Shown here in pieces: positions 1-6,102 of a stretch of DNA of 10,075 nt. A model generated the notes under the pieces. It was not told the DNA's origin. It saw nothing but the letters and a program-made list of their open reading frames with translations, and did no database searches. The stretch is taken from contig JALRGZ010000278.1 of assembly GCA_023253295.1 (NCBI GenBank), positions 1 to 10,075 of the forward strand, read 5' to 3'. Every line of letters begins with the position of its first letter. Position 1 is the stretch's first letter. The stretch is from Flavobacterium sp. GTDB lineage: Bacteria; Bacteroidota; Bacteroidia; Flavobacteriales; Flavobacteriaceae. A program made the position numbers and the translations under genes.

Positions 1-18
1 AATTTTCTTTTGAAACGC

Positions 19-48
19 TTGTGTAAACGGAAATCTGTTGTATCTTTG
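19..48 (+). promoter_or_regulatory. Bacteroidota-type promoter of the tRNA-Asp gene
   Basis: TATCTTTG at 41-48 matches the Bacteroidota -7 consensus TAnnTTTG exactly. A TTG at 19-21 lies 19 bp upstream and fits the -33 element. Transcription would start near 53-56, about a dozen bases before the tRNA 5' end, leaving a short leader for RNase P to remove. The motif match is seen directly; promoter activity is inferred from consensus and position. Confidence 0.75.
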
Positions 49-66
49 CCACCGCAATAAAGCAGA

Positions 67-140
67 GGTTTGGTAGTTCAGTTGGTTAGAATACATGCCT
101 GTCACGCATGGGGTCGCGGGTTCGAGTCCCGTCCAGACCG
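67..140 (+). tRNA. tRNA-Asp, anticodon GTC
   Basis: The full cloverleaf can be folded by eye. The 7-bp acceptor stem pairs 67-73 with 133-139 and has one G-U wobble. The anticodon stem pairs CATGC (94-98) with GCATG (106-110) around the loop CTGTCAC, giving anticodon GTC at 101-103. The T stem pairs 116-120 with 128-132 around TTCGAGT. The discriminator base is G140, as expected for tRNA-Asp. The 3' CCA is not encoded. The gene decodes GAC/GAU. It is flanked by its own promoter and terminator, so it appears to be a single-gene transcription unit. Confidence 0.97.
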
Positions 141-151
141 CAAATTTGCAG

Positions 152-180
152 AAAGCCTTTCTTAACGGAAAGGCTTTTTT
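152..180 (+). terminator. Rho-independent terminator of tRNA-Asp
   Basis: A perfect 10-bp stem (AAAGCCTTTC at 152-161 with GAAAGGCTTT at 168-177) closes a 6-nt loop and runs into a T tract at 175-180. It sits 11 nt after the tRNA and should end the transcript there. Confidence 0.88.
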
Positions 181-238
181 ATTTCTAGTTCCAAAATCCT
201 TCTTCGGGCTCTTTTTATATAGAAAAATCCAAAAATGA

Positions 239-757
239 TTGTATTTTTATAAAAAATTAGTTTCATTCAAACATATCGCCTTGAAGCACTGTTACTTTTT
301 ATTACTTTTTCTTTCATTCACTTCTTGTCAGTATTTCGAGAAGCAAGTGCCGTCTGAGAAAGAATTATTGCAAAAGGAACTAAAAGCAATCAATTGGAAA
401 GAGGTCGATGAATACCCTTCGTTTACAGATTGCGATAAATTAACGGACAAAAAACAACGCCAACAATGTTTTTTTGAATATTTGACTCAATTAATACAGG
501 ATAAGCTAGAAGTAGATACGCTTTCTGTTTTGTATCCGGAATTAGATACTATTGAAGTAAAAGTAACTGTTTTCCCGGATTCTAAAATGCAGTTTGAGCC
601 ACAATATCCCAAAGATTCAGTCGCTTATGATACCATCAAAATTGACAGTATCCTCCATGCTCGACTGGTTGATTTTCCTAAAGTGAATCCTGCTATTAAG
701 CAAGGGATTCCTGTGAAAACCCAATTCATTCTTCCGGTAATTATAAAAGTGGAGTAA
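239..757 (+). CDS. Small lipoprotein with a TonB C-terminal-like domain
   Basis: The 172-residue product has a lipoprotein signal: a hydrophobic run (residues 19-26) ends in SFTSC, putting the lipidated cysteine at C30. The mature part carries the pattern YPSFTDC (C65) followed by C77, an amphipathic helix, and a C-terminal PAIKQGIPVKTQF segment. These resemble flavobacterial TonB C-terminal (energy transducer) domains, but there is no transmembrane anchor plus proline linker as in true TonB. Envelope location is therefore likely; the molecular role is unknown. The start is uncertain. The frame opens with TTG at 239 directly after an in-frame TGA. A second TTG at 281 would give a more typical 16-residue signal (MKHCYFLLLFLSFTSC). 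An ATG at 235 lies in another frame and stops at 250, so a small frameshift cannot be excluded. The gene stands alone between the tRNA unit and a convergent operon. Confidence 0.75.
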   Translation: MYFYKKLVSFKHIALKHCYFLLLFLSFTSCQYFEKQVPSEKELLQKELKAINWKEVDEYPSFTDCDKLTDKKQRQQCFFEYLTQLIQDKLEVDTLSVLYPELDTIEVKVTVFPDSKMQFEPQYPKDSVAYDTIKIDSILHARLVDFPKVNPAIKQGIPVKTQFILPVIIKVE

Positions 758-762
758 GGAAT

Positions 763-859
763 CCTGAGCGTAGTCGAAGGATGGAGCTTTTTCCAGCTTT
801 CGCCTTTATCTCATTCCGTTTCACTACATGAGGATATCGGCTCTATCTGGGCTAGGGAT
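763..859. repeat. Intergenic repetitive element with GAGCGTAGTCGA core
   Basis: This stretch between two convergent gene ends is non-coding. It opens with CCTGAGCGTAGTCGAAGG (763-780), whose core GAGCGnAGTCGA recurs in the palindrome inside hemW (4008-4019). It continues with a GC-richer segment containing a small inverted repeat (CTCAT 810-814, ATGAG 828-832). From memory, sequences like both parts recur between genes in Flavobacterium genomes; that is recollection and was not checked. It could also serve as a transcription barrier between the converging genes, although no T-tract hairpin is visible. Confidence 0.5.
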
Positions 860-867
860 TATCGTGT

Positions 868-1962
868 TTAAAAACGTCTCCCTTTCCATTCGTATTTTCC
901 AAACAGAGCGTAACAAGCCACAACAACATTAAAAAACGGATAGAGTAAAGCTGCTGCTAAATAAGAAGTGGTTTTGTTTTTTAAAAAACGATTTGTTTTG
1001 TTAATTAGCACAAAATCGATGCTGATTTTACTTAAAACTAAAAAGTATAAAATATAAAAGTTTCCAACTCCAAACAATAAACTCCAAACAACAAACAACA
1101 AACCTAAGTTTCCTCCAAAAACAATTAATCCTAACATTTTACCAAAAGTACTTTGATAAGCAGTAGTTTTGGAAGCCCAGCGCACTCTTTGATAAAACAA
1201 AGATTTCCAGTCGTTCAACGGTTTTGTAATTACTATACAATCATCCGATTTTAAATAATGCACCTGCTCAGGGAATTGACCGATAGCTTTTTGTAATAAA
1301 AAAACATCATCACCACTGGCAATAGTATTATTGCTTTCAAATCTATTTAATTTTTGAAATAAAGATTTGGTGTAAGCTAAATTAGCGCCATTGCACATAA
1401 AGCCTTTGCTAATTCCAAAACTACCGATAGTAGCACCTTGTAAACTAGCTATGTCTAATTGTTGAAAATGATGCAAAAAGGAATTGTCTACAGCATAGTT
1501 AACCGCTCCTGCAATCATGGAAACATAATGTGTCTGTATATAATTGTCTAAGCTCAAAAGCCAATTTTGAGGAACCACACAATCGGCATCGGTGGTGATA
1601 ACCCATTCGCTTTTGACTTTTTGCATGGCAGTTGTGATGGCGTCTTTTTTCGGCGATTTAGAAATACGGATATTGTCAATCATGGTAATCTGAAATCTGC
1701 ATTCTAAAATCTGCATTCTAAAATCCGAAGCGTCGTCAACTAAAATCACTTCAAACAAACCCGAGGGATAATTCATTTTTTCCAAACTGGTTAAAAGAAT
1801 AGGAAGATTTTCGGCTTCATTTCGAAAAGGGACAATAATAGTGAAATTGGTTTTCGGGGTTAAGTTTTTTGTGCCTGGTTCTTTTATTTTGTCAAAACCA
1901 TAAATCAAAATTGCAATGGTAAGGATATACAGGGATACTATGACAGTCAAAAAAAACATCAT
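868..1962 (-). CDS. Membrane-anchored family 2 glycosyltransferase
   Basis: The 364-residue protein should transfer a sugar from a nucleotide-sugar to an acceptor at the inner membrane. An N-terminal transmembrane helix (about residues 3-22) precedes a GT-A domain. That domain has TIIVPFRNEAENLP (41-54), VDDAS (75-79), the metal-binding DAD motif (D125, D127), SGDD (216-219) and the processive-type QRVRW motif (258-262). Hydrophobic helices follow at about 276-300, 302-320 and 334-354. Order and motifs match membrane-embedded GT2 enzymes related to cellulose or hyaluronan synthase-like proteins; the sugar cannot be told. Its ATG overlaps the stop of the upstream flippase-like gene by 4 nt (ATGA), implying translational coupling. 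The 14-nt tandem repeat at 1693-1724 encodes residues 80-90 directly after DDAS, where a DDxSxD-type sequence is often seen. Confidence 0.9.
   Translation of the reverse strand: MMFFLTVIVSLYILTIAILIYGFDKIKEPGTKNLTPKTNFTIIVPFRNEAENLPILLTSLEKMNYPSGLFEVILVDDASDFRMQILECRFQITMIDNIRISKSPKKDAITTAMQKVKSEWVITTDADCVVPQNWLLSLDNYIQTHYVSMIAGAVNYAVDNSFLHHFQQLDIASLQGATIGSFGISKGFMCNGANLAYTKSLFQKLNRFESNNTIASGDDVFLLQKAIGQFPEQVHYLKSDDCIVITKPLNDWKSLFYQRVRWASKTTAYQSTFGKMLGLIVFGGNLGLLFVVWSLLFGVGNFYILYFLVLSKISIDFVLINKTNRFLKNKTTSYLAAALLYPFFNVVVACYALFGKYEWKGRRF
1693..1724. repeat. 14-nt tandem repeat inside the glycosyltransferase gene
   Basis: AAATCTGCATTCTA occurs twice head to tail (1693-1706 and 1707-1720), followed by AAAT of a third unit. 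Because 14 is not a multiple of 3, the two copies are read in different frames, giving FRMQI and LECRF in the protein (within residues 80-90). The copies are identical over all 14 bases. Confidence 0.85.
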
Positions 1963-2903
1963 GCAATTTTTTTAGTCTTAAAGCTTAGAACATAATAGCT
2001 TCCTATGATTACAGGAATCACCACATTCAAAAACCACATTAGGGTAGAGATGAAAACCACGATCCATTCGTTTACGCCCAAAATACCAAAGAAATAAATC
2101 GCTACACTCCCTTTGACAGCAAAATCCAAAAACTGAAAAGTAGGCAAAGAGGAAGCCAGGAAATAAACACTCAAAATAGCTGCCATTAATGTTAAATACG
2201 GTAAATCAACATCAAAAGATAAAAATAAAAAATAGTATTGATGCGAAAAAACAAGATAACGACAAATACCCAATACGATATTGCGTTGATGAATGCTTTT
2301 AGGAATCTCGTTAATTTTATGAATGAGTTTTTCGATGGAATAGCCTTTGATGGCGAATTTTTTTATCGAAAAAAGCAATACAATCACGCCTATTAAAATT
2401 CCAAAAAGAATTAAAACTGTTTTTGGAGTGATAATGTTGAAAAGTGAATTAAAATACAGCAAACCAAAAATCCCAAAAACAATAGTGAGTACCATTTGGA
2501 TGCCGTTGCAAATCAAGTTTAGGAAAACCACTTTTTTAGCTTCCAATTTTTTAAAAAACAAAGCTTTTCCTGCATATTCACCCACTCCATTTGGAGTGAA
2601 AAGTCCTGCTGTTAAAGCAGCCAGTACTTGCTGAGTGGATTCGGACAGAGCGATTTTTCGAATATGTTGCGCAAGATTTTGCCATTTCAAAATTTCGAAA
2701 TAACGATTCAAAACACTCAAGGATAAAATAAATACAATCCCTGTAACCGATTGGTTTTTGCTAAATAAAACCATGAATTTTTGCCAATCCAGCTGGTCAT
2801 TATTGGCCAGTTGGTTATAAATAAAATAGAATGCGCCGGCAACAATCAAAATTTTGATTAGAAGTACGAGGAATTGCTTAGTTTTGTGAGGTATTGAAAT
2901 CAT
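1959..2903 (-). CDS. Flippase-like / lysylphosphatidylglycerol synthase TM-domain family protein
   Basis: The 314-residue protein is almost entirely membrane helices (about 8, starting at residues 11-29 and 51-66), with positively charged connecting segments. The conserved-looking segment FTPNGVGEYAGKALFFKK (102-119) corresponds to the polar signature seen in the YbhN/AglD/LPG-synthase transmembrane family (PF03706). No catalytic aminoacyl-transferase domain follows, so it is the stand-alone TM version often annotated 'flippase-like'. It is the first gene of a two-gene operon with the GT2 gene downstream, overlapping it by 4 nt. Such a pair would fit making and moving or regulating a glycolipid or polysaccharide precursor; this is inference from context. 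The ATG at 2903 starts a basic N-terminus (HKTK) as expected for an inside-facing end. Confidence 0.82.
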   Translation of the reverse strand: MISIPHKTKQFLVLLIKILIVAGAFYFIYNQLANNDQLDWQKFMVLFSKNQSVTGIVFILSLSVLNRYFEILKWQNLAQHIRKIALSESTQQVLAALTAGLFTPNGVGEYAGKALFFKKLEAKKVVFLNLICNGIQMVLTIVFGIFGLLYFNSLFNIITPKTVLILFGILIGVIVLLFSIKKFAIKGYSIEKLIHKINEIPKSIHQRNIVLGICRYLVFSHQYYFLFLSFDVDLPYLTLMAAILSVYFLASSLPTFQFLDFAVKGSVAIYFFGILGVNEWIVVFISTLMWFLNVVIPVIIGSYYVLSFKTKKIA

Positions 2904-2916
2904 AAGAAAAACTATA

Positions 2917-3005
2917 ACGCAAAGAAACGCAAAGACTCACAGAGTTTAGCTAAGTTTTTAAAAAAATCTTTGTGAATCTCAGACTTTACTTCGAGTAGCT
3001 CTGTG
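2917..3005. repeat. Intergenic repeat with CGCAAAG iterations and flanking hairpin
   Basis: The divergent gap between the flippase-like gene and ruvC holds two direct copies of AACGCAAAGA-like sequence (CGCAAAG at 2918-2924 and 2928-2934). An inverted pair follows, CACAGAG (2938-2944) with CTCTGTG (2999-3005). The same CGCAAAG heptamer appears in the gap at 4883-4889. This looks like one member of a dispersed short repeat rather than a dedicated promoter, although the promoters of both divergent genes must also lie here. I could not pick out a clean TAnnTTTG site. Confidence 0.5.
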
Positions 3006-3029
3006 TAATTTAAACTTTAAATAAATCTT

Positions 3030-3581
3030 TTGGCAAGCGAACGCATCATATTAGGAATTGACCCGGGAACCACCATTATGGGGTTTGGTTTGATTCGTGT
3101 TATCAATAAAAAAATGGAATTCGTTCAGCTTAACGAATTGCAATTGTCAAAATACGACAATCATTATCAAAAACTAAGAATCATTTTTGAGCGTACCATC
3201 GAGTTGATTGACACCCATTGTCCGGATGAAATCGCTATTGAAGCACCTTTTTTTGGAAAAAATGTCCAATCGATGCTAAAATTAGGGAGAGCACAGGGTG
3301 TGGCGATGGCGGCAGGACTTTCAAGAGGAATTCCTATTACAGAATATGAACCGAAGAAAATCAAAATGGCGATTACCGGAAACGGTAATGCGAGTAAAGA
3401 ACAGGTGGCCAAAATGCTGCAACAACTTTTAGGCTTAAAAGAATTGCCTAAAAATCTTGATTCCACTGATGGTTTGGCTGCTGCAGTTTGTCATTTTTTC
3501 AATTCCGGAAAAGTGGTGGCGGGCAAAAGTTATTCTGGTTGGGATGCTTTTGTGAAACAGAATCAAGATAAAATTGGATAA
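3030..3581 (+). CDS. ruvC: Holliday junction resolvase RuvC
   Basis: RuvC is the dimeric endonuclease that cuts Holliday junctions symmetrically after RuvAB branch migration, completing recombinational repair in the cytoplasm. The 183-residue protein shows the RNase H-like fold markers: ILGIDPGTTIMGFG (7-20) with D11, AIEAPFFGKN (69-78) with E71, and LDSTDGLAAAVCH (143-155) with D144 and D147. These four acidic residues correspond to the E. coli catalytic set D7, E66, D138 and D141. The start is TTG at 3030: an in-frame TAA lies at 3018 and no ATG lies before the conserved N-terminus, so an ATG start would remove the active site. ruvA and ruvB are not nearby. hemW follows 86 bp downstream on the same strand. 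Confidence 0.96.
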   Translation: MASERIILGIDPGTTIMGFGLIRVINKKMEFVQLNELQLSKYDNHYQKLRIIFERTIELIDTHCPDEIAIEAPFFGKNVQSMLKLGRAQGVAMAAGLSRGIPITEYEPKKIKMAITGNGNASKEQVAKMLQQLLGLKELPKNLDSTDGLAAAVCHFFNSGKVVAGKSYSGWDAFVKQNQDKIG

Positions 3582-3628
3582 TTTGGAAGTGAGCCAATTT
3601 GTAAATGAAATACAGTATTGGCAATTCA

Positions 3629-3662
3629 TTTTCAAATTTTCAAATTAATTAATTTTCAAATT
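3629..3662. repeat. Short iterated TTTTCAAATT repeats
   Basis: TTTTCAAATT occurs three times between ruvC and hemW (3629-3638, 3637-3646 and 3653-3662). The first two overlap by 2 nt and the last two are separated by AATTAA. The array ends 5 nt before the hemW ATG, so it forms part of its leader. It may be a simple AT-rich iteration or another small dispersed repeat. Confidence 0.55.
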
Positions 3663-3667
3663 TTAAA

Positions 3668-4873
3668 ATGTCCGGTATCTACATCCATATTCCTTTTTGC
3701 AAGCAGGCTTGTCATTATTGCGATTTCCATTTTTCGACTTCGATGAAGAAAAAGGAAGAAATGGTTTTGGCTTTGGCCAAAGAAATTCAGCTACGAAAAA
3801 AGGAGTTCGAAGATGAAGTAGTTGAAACGATTTATTTTGGCGGAGGAACACCTTCAGTTTTGCAGAGTGCAGATTTGAAATTGTTGATTGATGCAGTTTT
3901 TAATAATTATAAAGTTGCTGAAAATCCTGAAATTACACTCGAGGCTAATCCTGACGATTTACATCTCGACTTCACTCGATGTGACAATGAAGATACGTTG
4001 TCAGTTCGAGCGGAGTCGAGAACAGTACTGGAATCGAGAACTATTTTTGAAGAGTATCGGTCTATCGGAATTAATAGATTGAGCATTGGAATTCAGTCTT
4101 TTTTTGAAGAGGATTTAAAGATGATGAATCGGGCGCACAATTCGGCGGAAGCCAAAAATTGTTTGCAAACTGCAACCAAATATTTTGATAATATCTCGCT
4201 GGATTTGATTTACGGAATTCCGGGGATGAGTAATGAAAAGTGGAAACAGAATATTGAAACGGCTCTTAGCTTTAATATTCCGCATATTTCCAGTTACGCT
4301 TTGACGGTTGAGCCTAAAACCGCTTTGAATAAATTGATTCAAACCGGAAAAATTGCCGAACCTAAAGATGAAGTCGCATCGGAACATTTTATGATTTTAG
4401 TAGAAACGCTCGAGGCAAATGGTTTTGTGCATTATGAATTGTCGAATTTTGGAAAACCCGATTATTTTTCTAAAAACAATTCTGCCTATTGGTTGGGAAA
4501 AAAATACATCGGAATTGGGCCTTCGGCTCATAGTTATGACGGAATTTCCAGAAGTTGGAATATTGCAAATAATCCATTGTATTTAAAAGCGATTCAGGAA
4601 AATAAATTACCAAACGAAATGGAGATCTTATCGGTTGCCGACCGTTACAACGAATACGTAATGACGGGATTGCGCACCATTTGGGGTGTTTCTTTGGATA
4701 GAATTCAGGCGGAATTTGGTCAGGAATATTTGGATTATTTACTGAAACAGGGGCAGAAATTCATTGATGATGAATTACTTTTTATAAAAGATAACATTCT
4801 GAAGCCTACTTCTAAAGGAAAGTTTTTAGCGGATGGAATAGCATCCGACTTATTTTATTTAAATTTGGAATAA
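3668..4873 (+). CDS. hemW: Radical SAM heme chaperone HemW (with an in-frame palindromic insertion)
   Basis: HemW is a radical SAM family protein, historically called an oxygen-independent coproporphyrinogen oxidase-like protein, that binds heme and hands it to target proteins. The N-terminus IYIHIPFCKQACHYCDF holds the 4Fe-4S motif CxxxCxxC (C11, C15, C18) with the HemW-type F20. SAM-binding GGGTPS follows at 58-63, then ANPDD (93-97), NRLSIGIQSF (136-145) and the C-terminal HemW domain (about 335-400). At 401 residues it is longer than the roughly 375-380 usual for the family. The excess maps to residues about 100-126, encoded by a palindromic element at 3964-4021 and its flank; E. coli HemW has only about 17 residues between the NP and NR positions that are 41 apart here. 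The reading frame stays open across the insertion and all core motifs remain, so the gene is probably functional. The start ATG at 3668 sits right before the conserved N-terminus. Confidence 0.94.
   Translation: MSGIYIHIPFCKQACHYCDFHFSTSMKKKEEMVLALAKEIQLRKKEFEDEVVETIYFGGGTPSVLQSADLKLLIDAVFNNYKVAENPEITLEANPDDLHLDFTRCDNEDTLSVRAESRTVLESRTIFEEYRSIGINRLSIGIQSFFEEDLKMMNRAHNSAEAKNCLQTATKYFDNISLDLIYGIPGMSNEKWKQNIETALSFNIPHISSYALTVEPKTALNKLIQTGKIAEPKDEVASEHFMILVETLEANGFVHYELSNFGKPDYFSKNNSAYWLGKKYIGIGPSAHSYDGISRSWNIANNPLYLKAIQENKLPNEMEILSVADRYNEYVMTGLRTIWGVSLDRIQAEFGQEYLDYLLKQGQKFIDDELLFIKDNILKPTSKGKFLADGIASDLFYLNLE
3964..4021. repeat. Palindromic repeat element inserted in frame in hemW
   Basis: An imperfect inverted repeat has 24-nt arms (3964-3987 and 3998-4021) around the 10-nt loop TGAAGATACG, with 20 of 24 positions complementary. 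One mismatch would be a G-U pair in RNA. The outer arms read TCTCGACTTCACTCGA and TCGAGCGGAGTCGAGA. The octamer TCGAGAAC from the right end recurs at 4034-4041, and the perfect 8-bp palindrome CAGTACTG lies between (4023-4030). The element encodes LDFTRCDNEDTLSVRAESR of HemW without a stop. The core GAGCGnAGTCGA is shared with the intergenic element at 763-780. Confidence 0.85.
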
Positions 4874-4881
4874 AAGTTTAA

Positions 4882-4935
4882 CCGCAAAGTTTAATAAGTT
4901 TCACGCTAAGTTCTCAAAGCTTTGTGCTCTTTGCG
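4882..4935. repeat. Intergenic palindromic repeat (CGCAAAG ... CTTTGCG)
   Basis: The 81-bp gap between hemW and the cyclase gene holds the inverted pair CGCAAAG (4883-4889) and CTTTGCG (4929-4935), with a perfect central palindrome CAAAGCTTTG (4915-4924). The CGCAAAG unit also occurs twice in the gap before ruvC. The stem is weak and has no clean T tract, so I call it a repeat rather than a terminator. From memory, similar 'GCAAAG' repeats lie between genes in many Bacteroidota; not checked. Confidence 0.55.
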
Positions 4936-4954
4936 TTTAGTAAGTGTTTAAAAA

Positions 4955-5704
4955 ATGAAAGCAAACATTAATAATTTCCAAATCGATTTATCAAAACCAA
5001 TTGATATATCTATTCCGTTAACCAATACGGATGCTAATCCTATTGCATGGTATCTTAGAAAACCTGAAATCAAAGCTGTCGTTTTTGGTGATTGGGTGGG
5101 GAGTGTGAAAGCAGGTGCTTCGACCAATTTTAATACGATTGTATTTAATCCGCATGCACATGGTACGCATACGGAATGTCTGGGGCATATTACAAAAGAT
5201 TTCTATAGTATTAATCAATGTTTGACACAGTTTTTCTTTTTGGCTGAATTGATTTCGGTAGAACCTGAAGTGCAAGGAGAAGATTTTGTTATTGGTAAAA
5301 ATCAAATCGAGGAATATTTGAAAGGAAAAAATACAGAAGCTTTGGTCATTCGTACACTTCCAAATTTAGAATCTAAAAAACATAAAAACTATTCGAATAC
5401 CAATCCTCCTTATTTATCGGAGGAGGCTGCGCGGTTCATTTGCGAAAGCGGAATTAAACATTTGCTAATCGATTTGCCAAGTGTGGATAAAGAACATGAT
5501 GAGGGTAAATTAGTTTCACACAAAGCTTTTTGGAATGTAAAAAATATCAATCAGCTGAATGCTGATGCACGATTGGATGCGACTATTACTGAAATGATTT
5601 ATGTTCCGGATGCTGTTGAAGACGGAAGTTATTTGTTGAATTTGCAAATCGCTTCTTTTGAAAATGATGCCAGTCCAAGTAAACCTGTTTTGTACAAAAT
5701 ATGA
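4955..5704 (+). CDS. Cyclase / kynurenine formamidase-like metal-dependent hydrolase
   Basis: The 249-residue protein belongs to the cyclase family (PF04199), which includes the metal-dependent N-formylkynurenine formamidase KynB. The N-terminal segment PIDISIPL (15-22) is the usual opening. The metal-binding region reads PHAHGTHTECLGH (66-78), with H67, H72, E74 and H78 as candidate ligands. KynB has HxGTHxDxPxH, so here Asp is replaced by Glu, the proline is missing and the first His is one residue further away. LLIDLPSVDKEHD (170-182) and the following H189 match the C-terminal half of the site. The substrate is not evident, and no tryptophan catabolism genes are in view, so I would not call it kynB. 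It is the first gene of a four-gene overlapping operon; its TGA overlaps the next ATG by 3 nt within ATGA. Confidence 0.85.
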   Translation: MKANINNFQIDLSKPIDISIPLTNTDANPIAWYLRKPEIKAVVFGDWVGSVKAGASTNFNTIVFNPHAHGTHTECLGHITKDFYSINQCLTQFFFLAELISVEPEVQGEDFVIGKNQIEEYLKGKNTEALVIRTLPNLESKKHKNYSNTNPPYLSEEAARFICESGIKHLLIDLPSVDKEHDEGKLVSHKAFWNVKNINQLNADARLDATITEMIYVPDAVEDGSYLLNLQIASFENDASPSKPVLYKI

Positions 5705-6102
5705 TAAAAGTATCAACAGATAAAAACCAATTGGATATTGCTTTTATTCATAATTTCACTAAAGCTATTTATTGGGCAGCGCCGCGAACTATTAAAGAAG
5801 TGCAGACTTGTATTGATAGTTCATTTTGTTTTGGGATTTACTTAAACGAAAAGCAAATTGGTTTTGCTCGTGTCATAACCGATTATGTGGTTTTTGCCTA
5901 TGTAATGGATGTTTTTATTGATGAAAACCACCGGGGAAATGGTTATTCGTCCATTTTGATTGATGCCATGATGAAAGAACCCTTACTCAGTCAAATTAAA
6001 ATTTGGAGATTAGCCACTACCGATGCGCATTTTTTATATCGTAAATTTGGATTTAAATCGCTGGCTCATCCTGAAAAATTAATGGAAAAAGTTGTATTAT
6101 GA
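5701..6102 (+). CDS. GNAT family N-acetyltransferase
   Basis: The 133-residue protein should transfer an acetyl group from acetyl-CoA to an amine. Motif A is visible as VMDVFIDENHRGNGYSSIL (68-86): a beta strand, then the pyrophosphate-binding RGNGYS (78-83). Motif B corresponds to FLYRKFGFKS (111-120). The N-terminal ISxxD-like part is short, typical of small stand-alone GNATs with unknown small-molecule substrates. Start and stop overlap both neighbours (ATGA at 5701 and at 6099), so translation is probably coupled within the operon. Confidence 0.9.
   Translation: MIKVSTDKNQLDIAFIHNFTKAIYWAAPRTIKEVQTCIDSSFCFGIYLNEKQIGFARVITDYVVFAYVMDVFIDENHRGNGYSSILIDAMMKEPLLSQIKIWRLATTDAHFLYRKFGFKSLAHPEKLMEKVVL

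Noticed and set aside
140..149. GCAAATTTGC palindrome abutting the tRNA 3' end, as a possible attachment site
   Set aside because: No integrase or second copy of the tRNA end is present in the window; a 10-bp palindrome alone is not evidence of integration.
1693..1724. CRISPR-like array
   Set aside because: Only two contiguous 14-nt units with no spacers, inside a coding region.
2347..2634. 95-residue frame opposite the flippase-like gene
   Set aside because: It is the mirror of a strongly hydrophobic gene and shows no independent motif or start signal.
3167..3635. Frames opposite ruvC (99 and 66 residues)
   Set aside because: Shadows of a well-supported gene with conserved catalytic residues on the other strand.
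3668..4873. hemN, true oxygen-independent coproporphyrinogen III oxidase
   Set aside because: The N-terminal IYIHIPFCxxxCxxCDF and overall length match HemW. The longer N-terminal region of HemN is absent.
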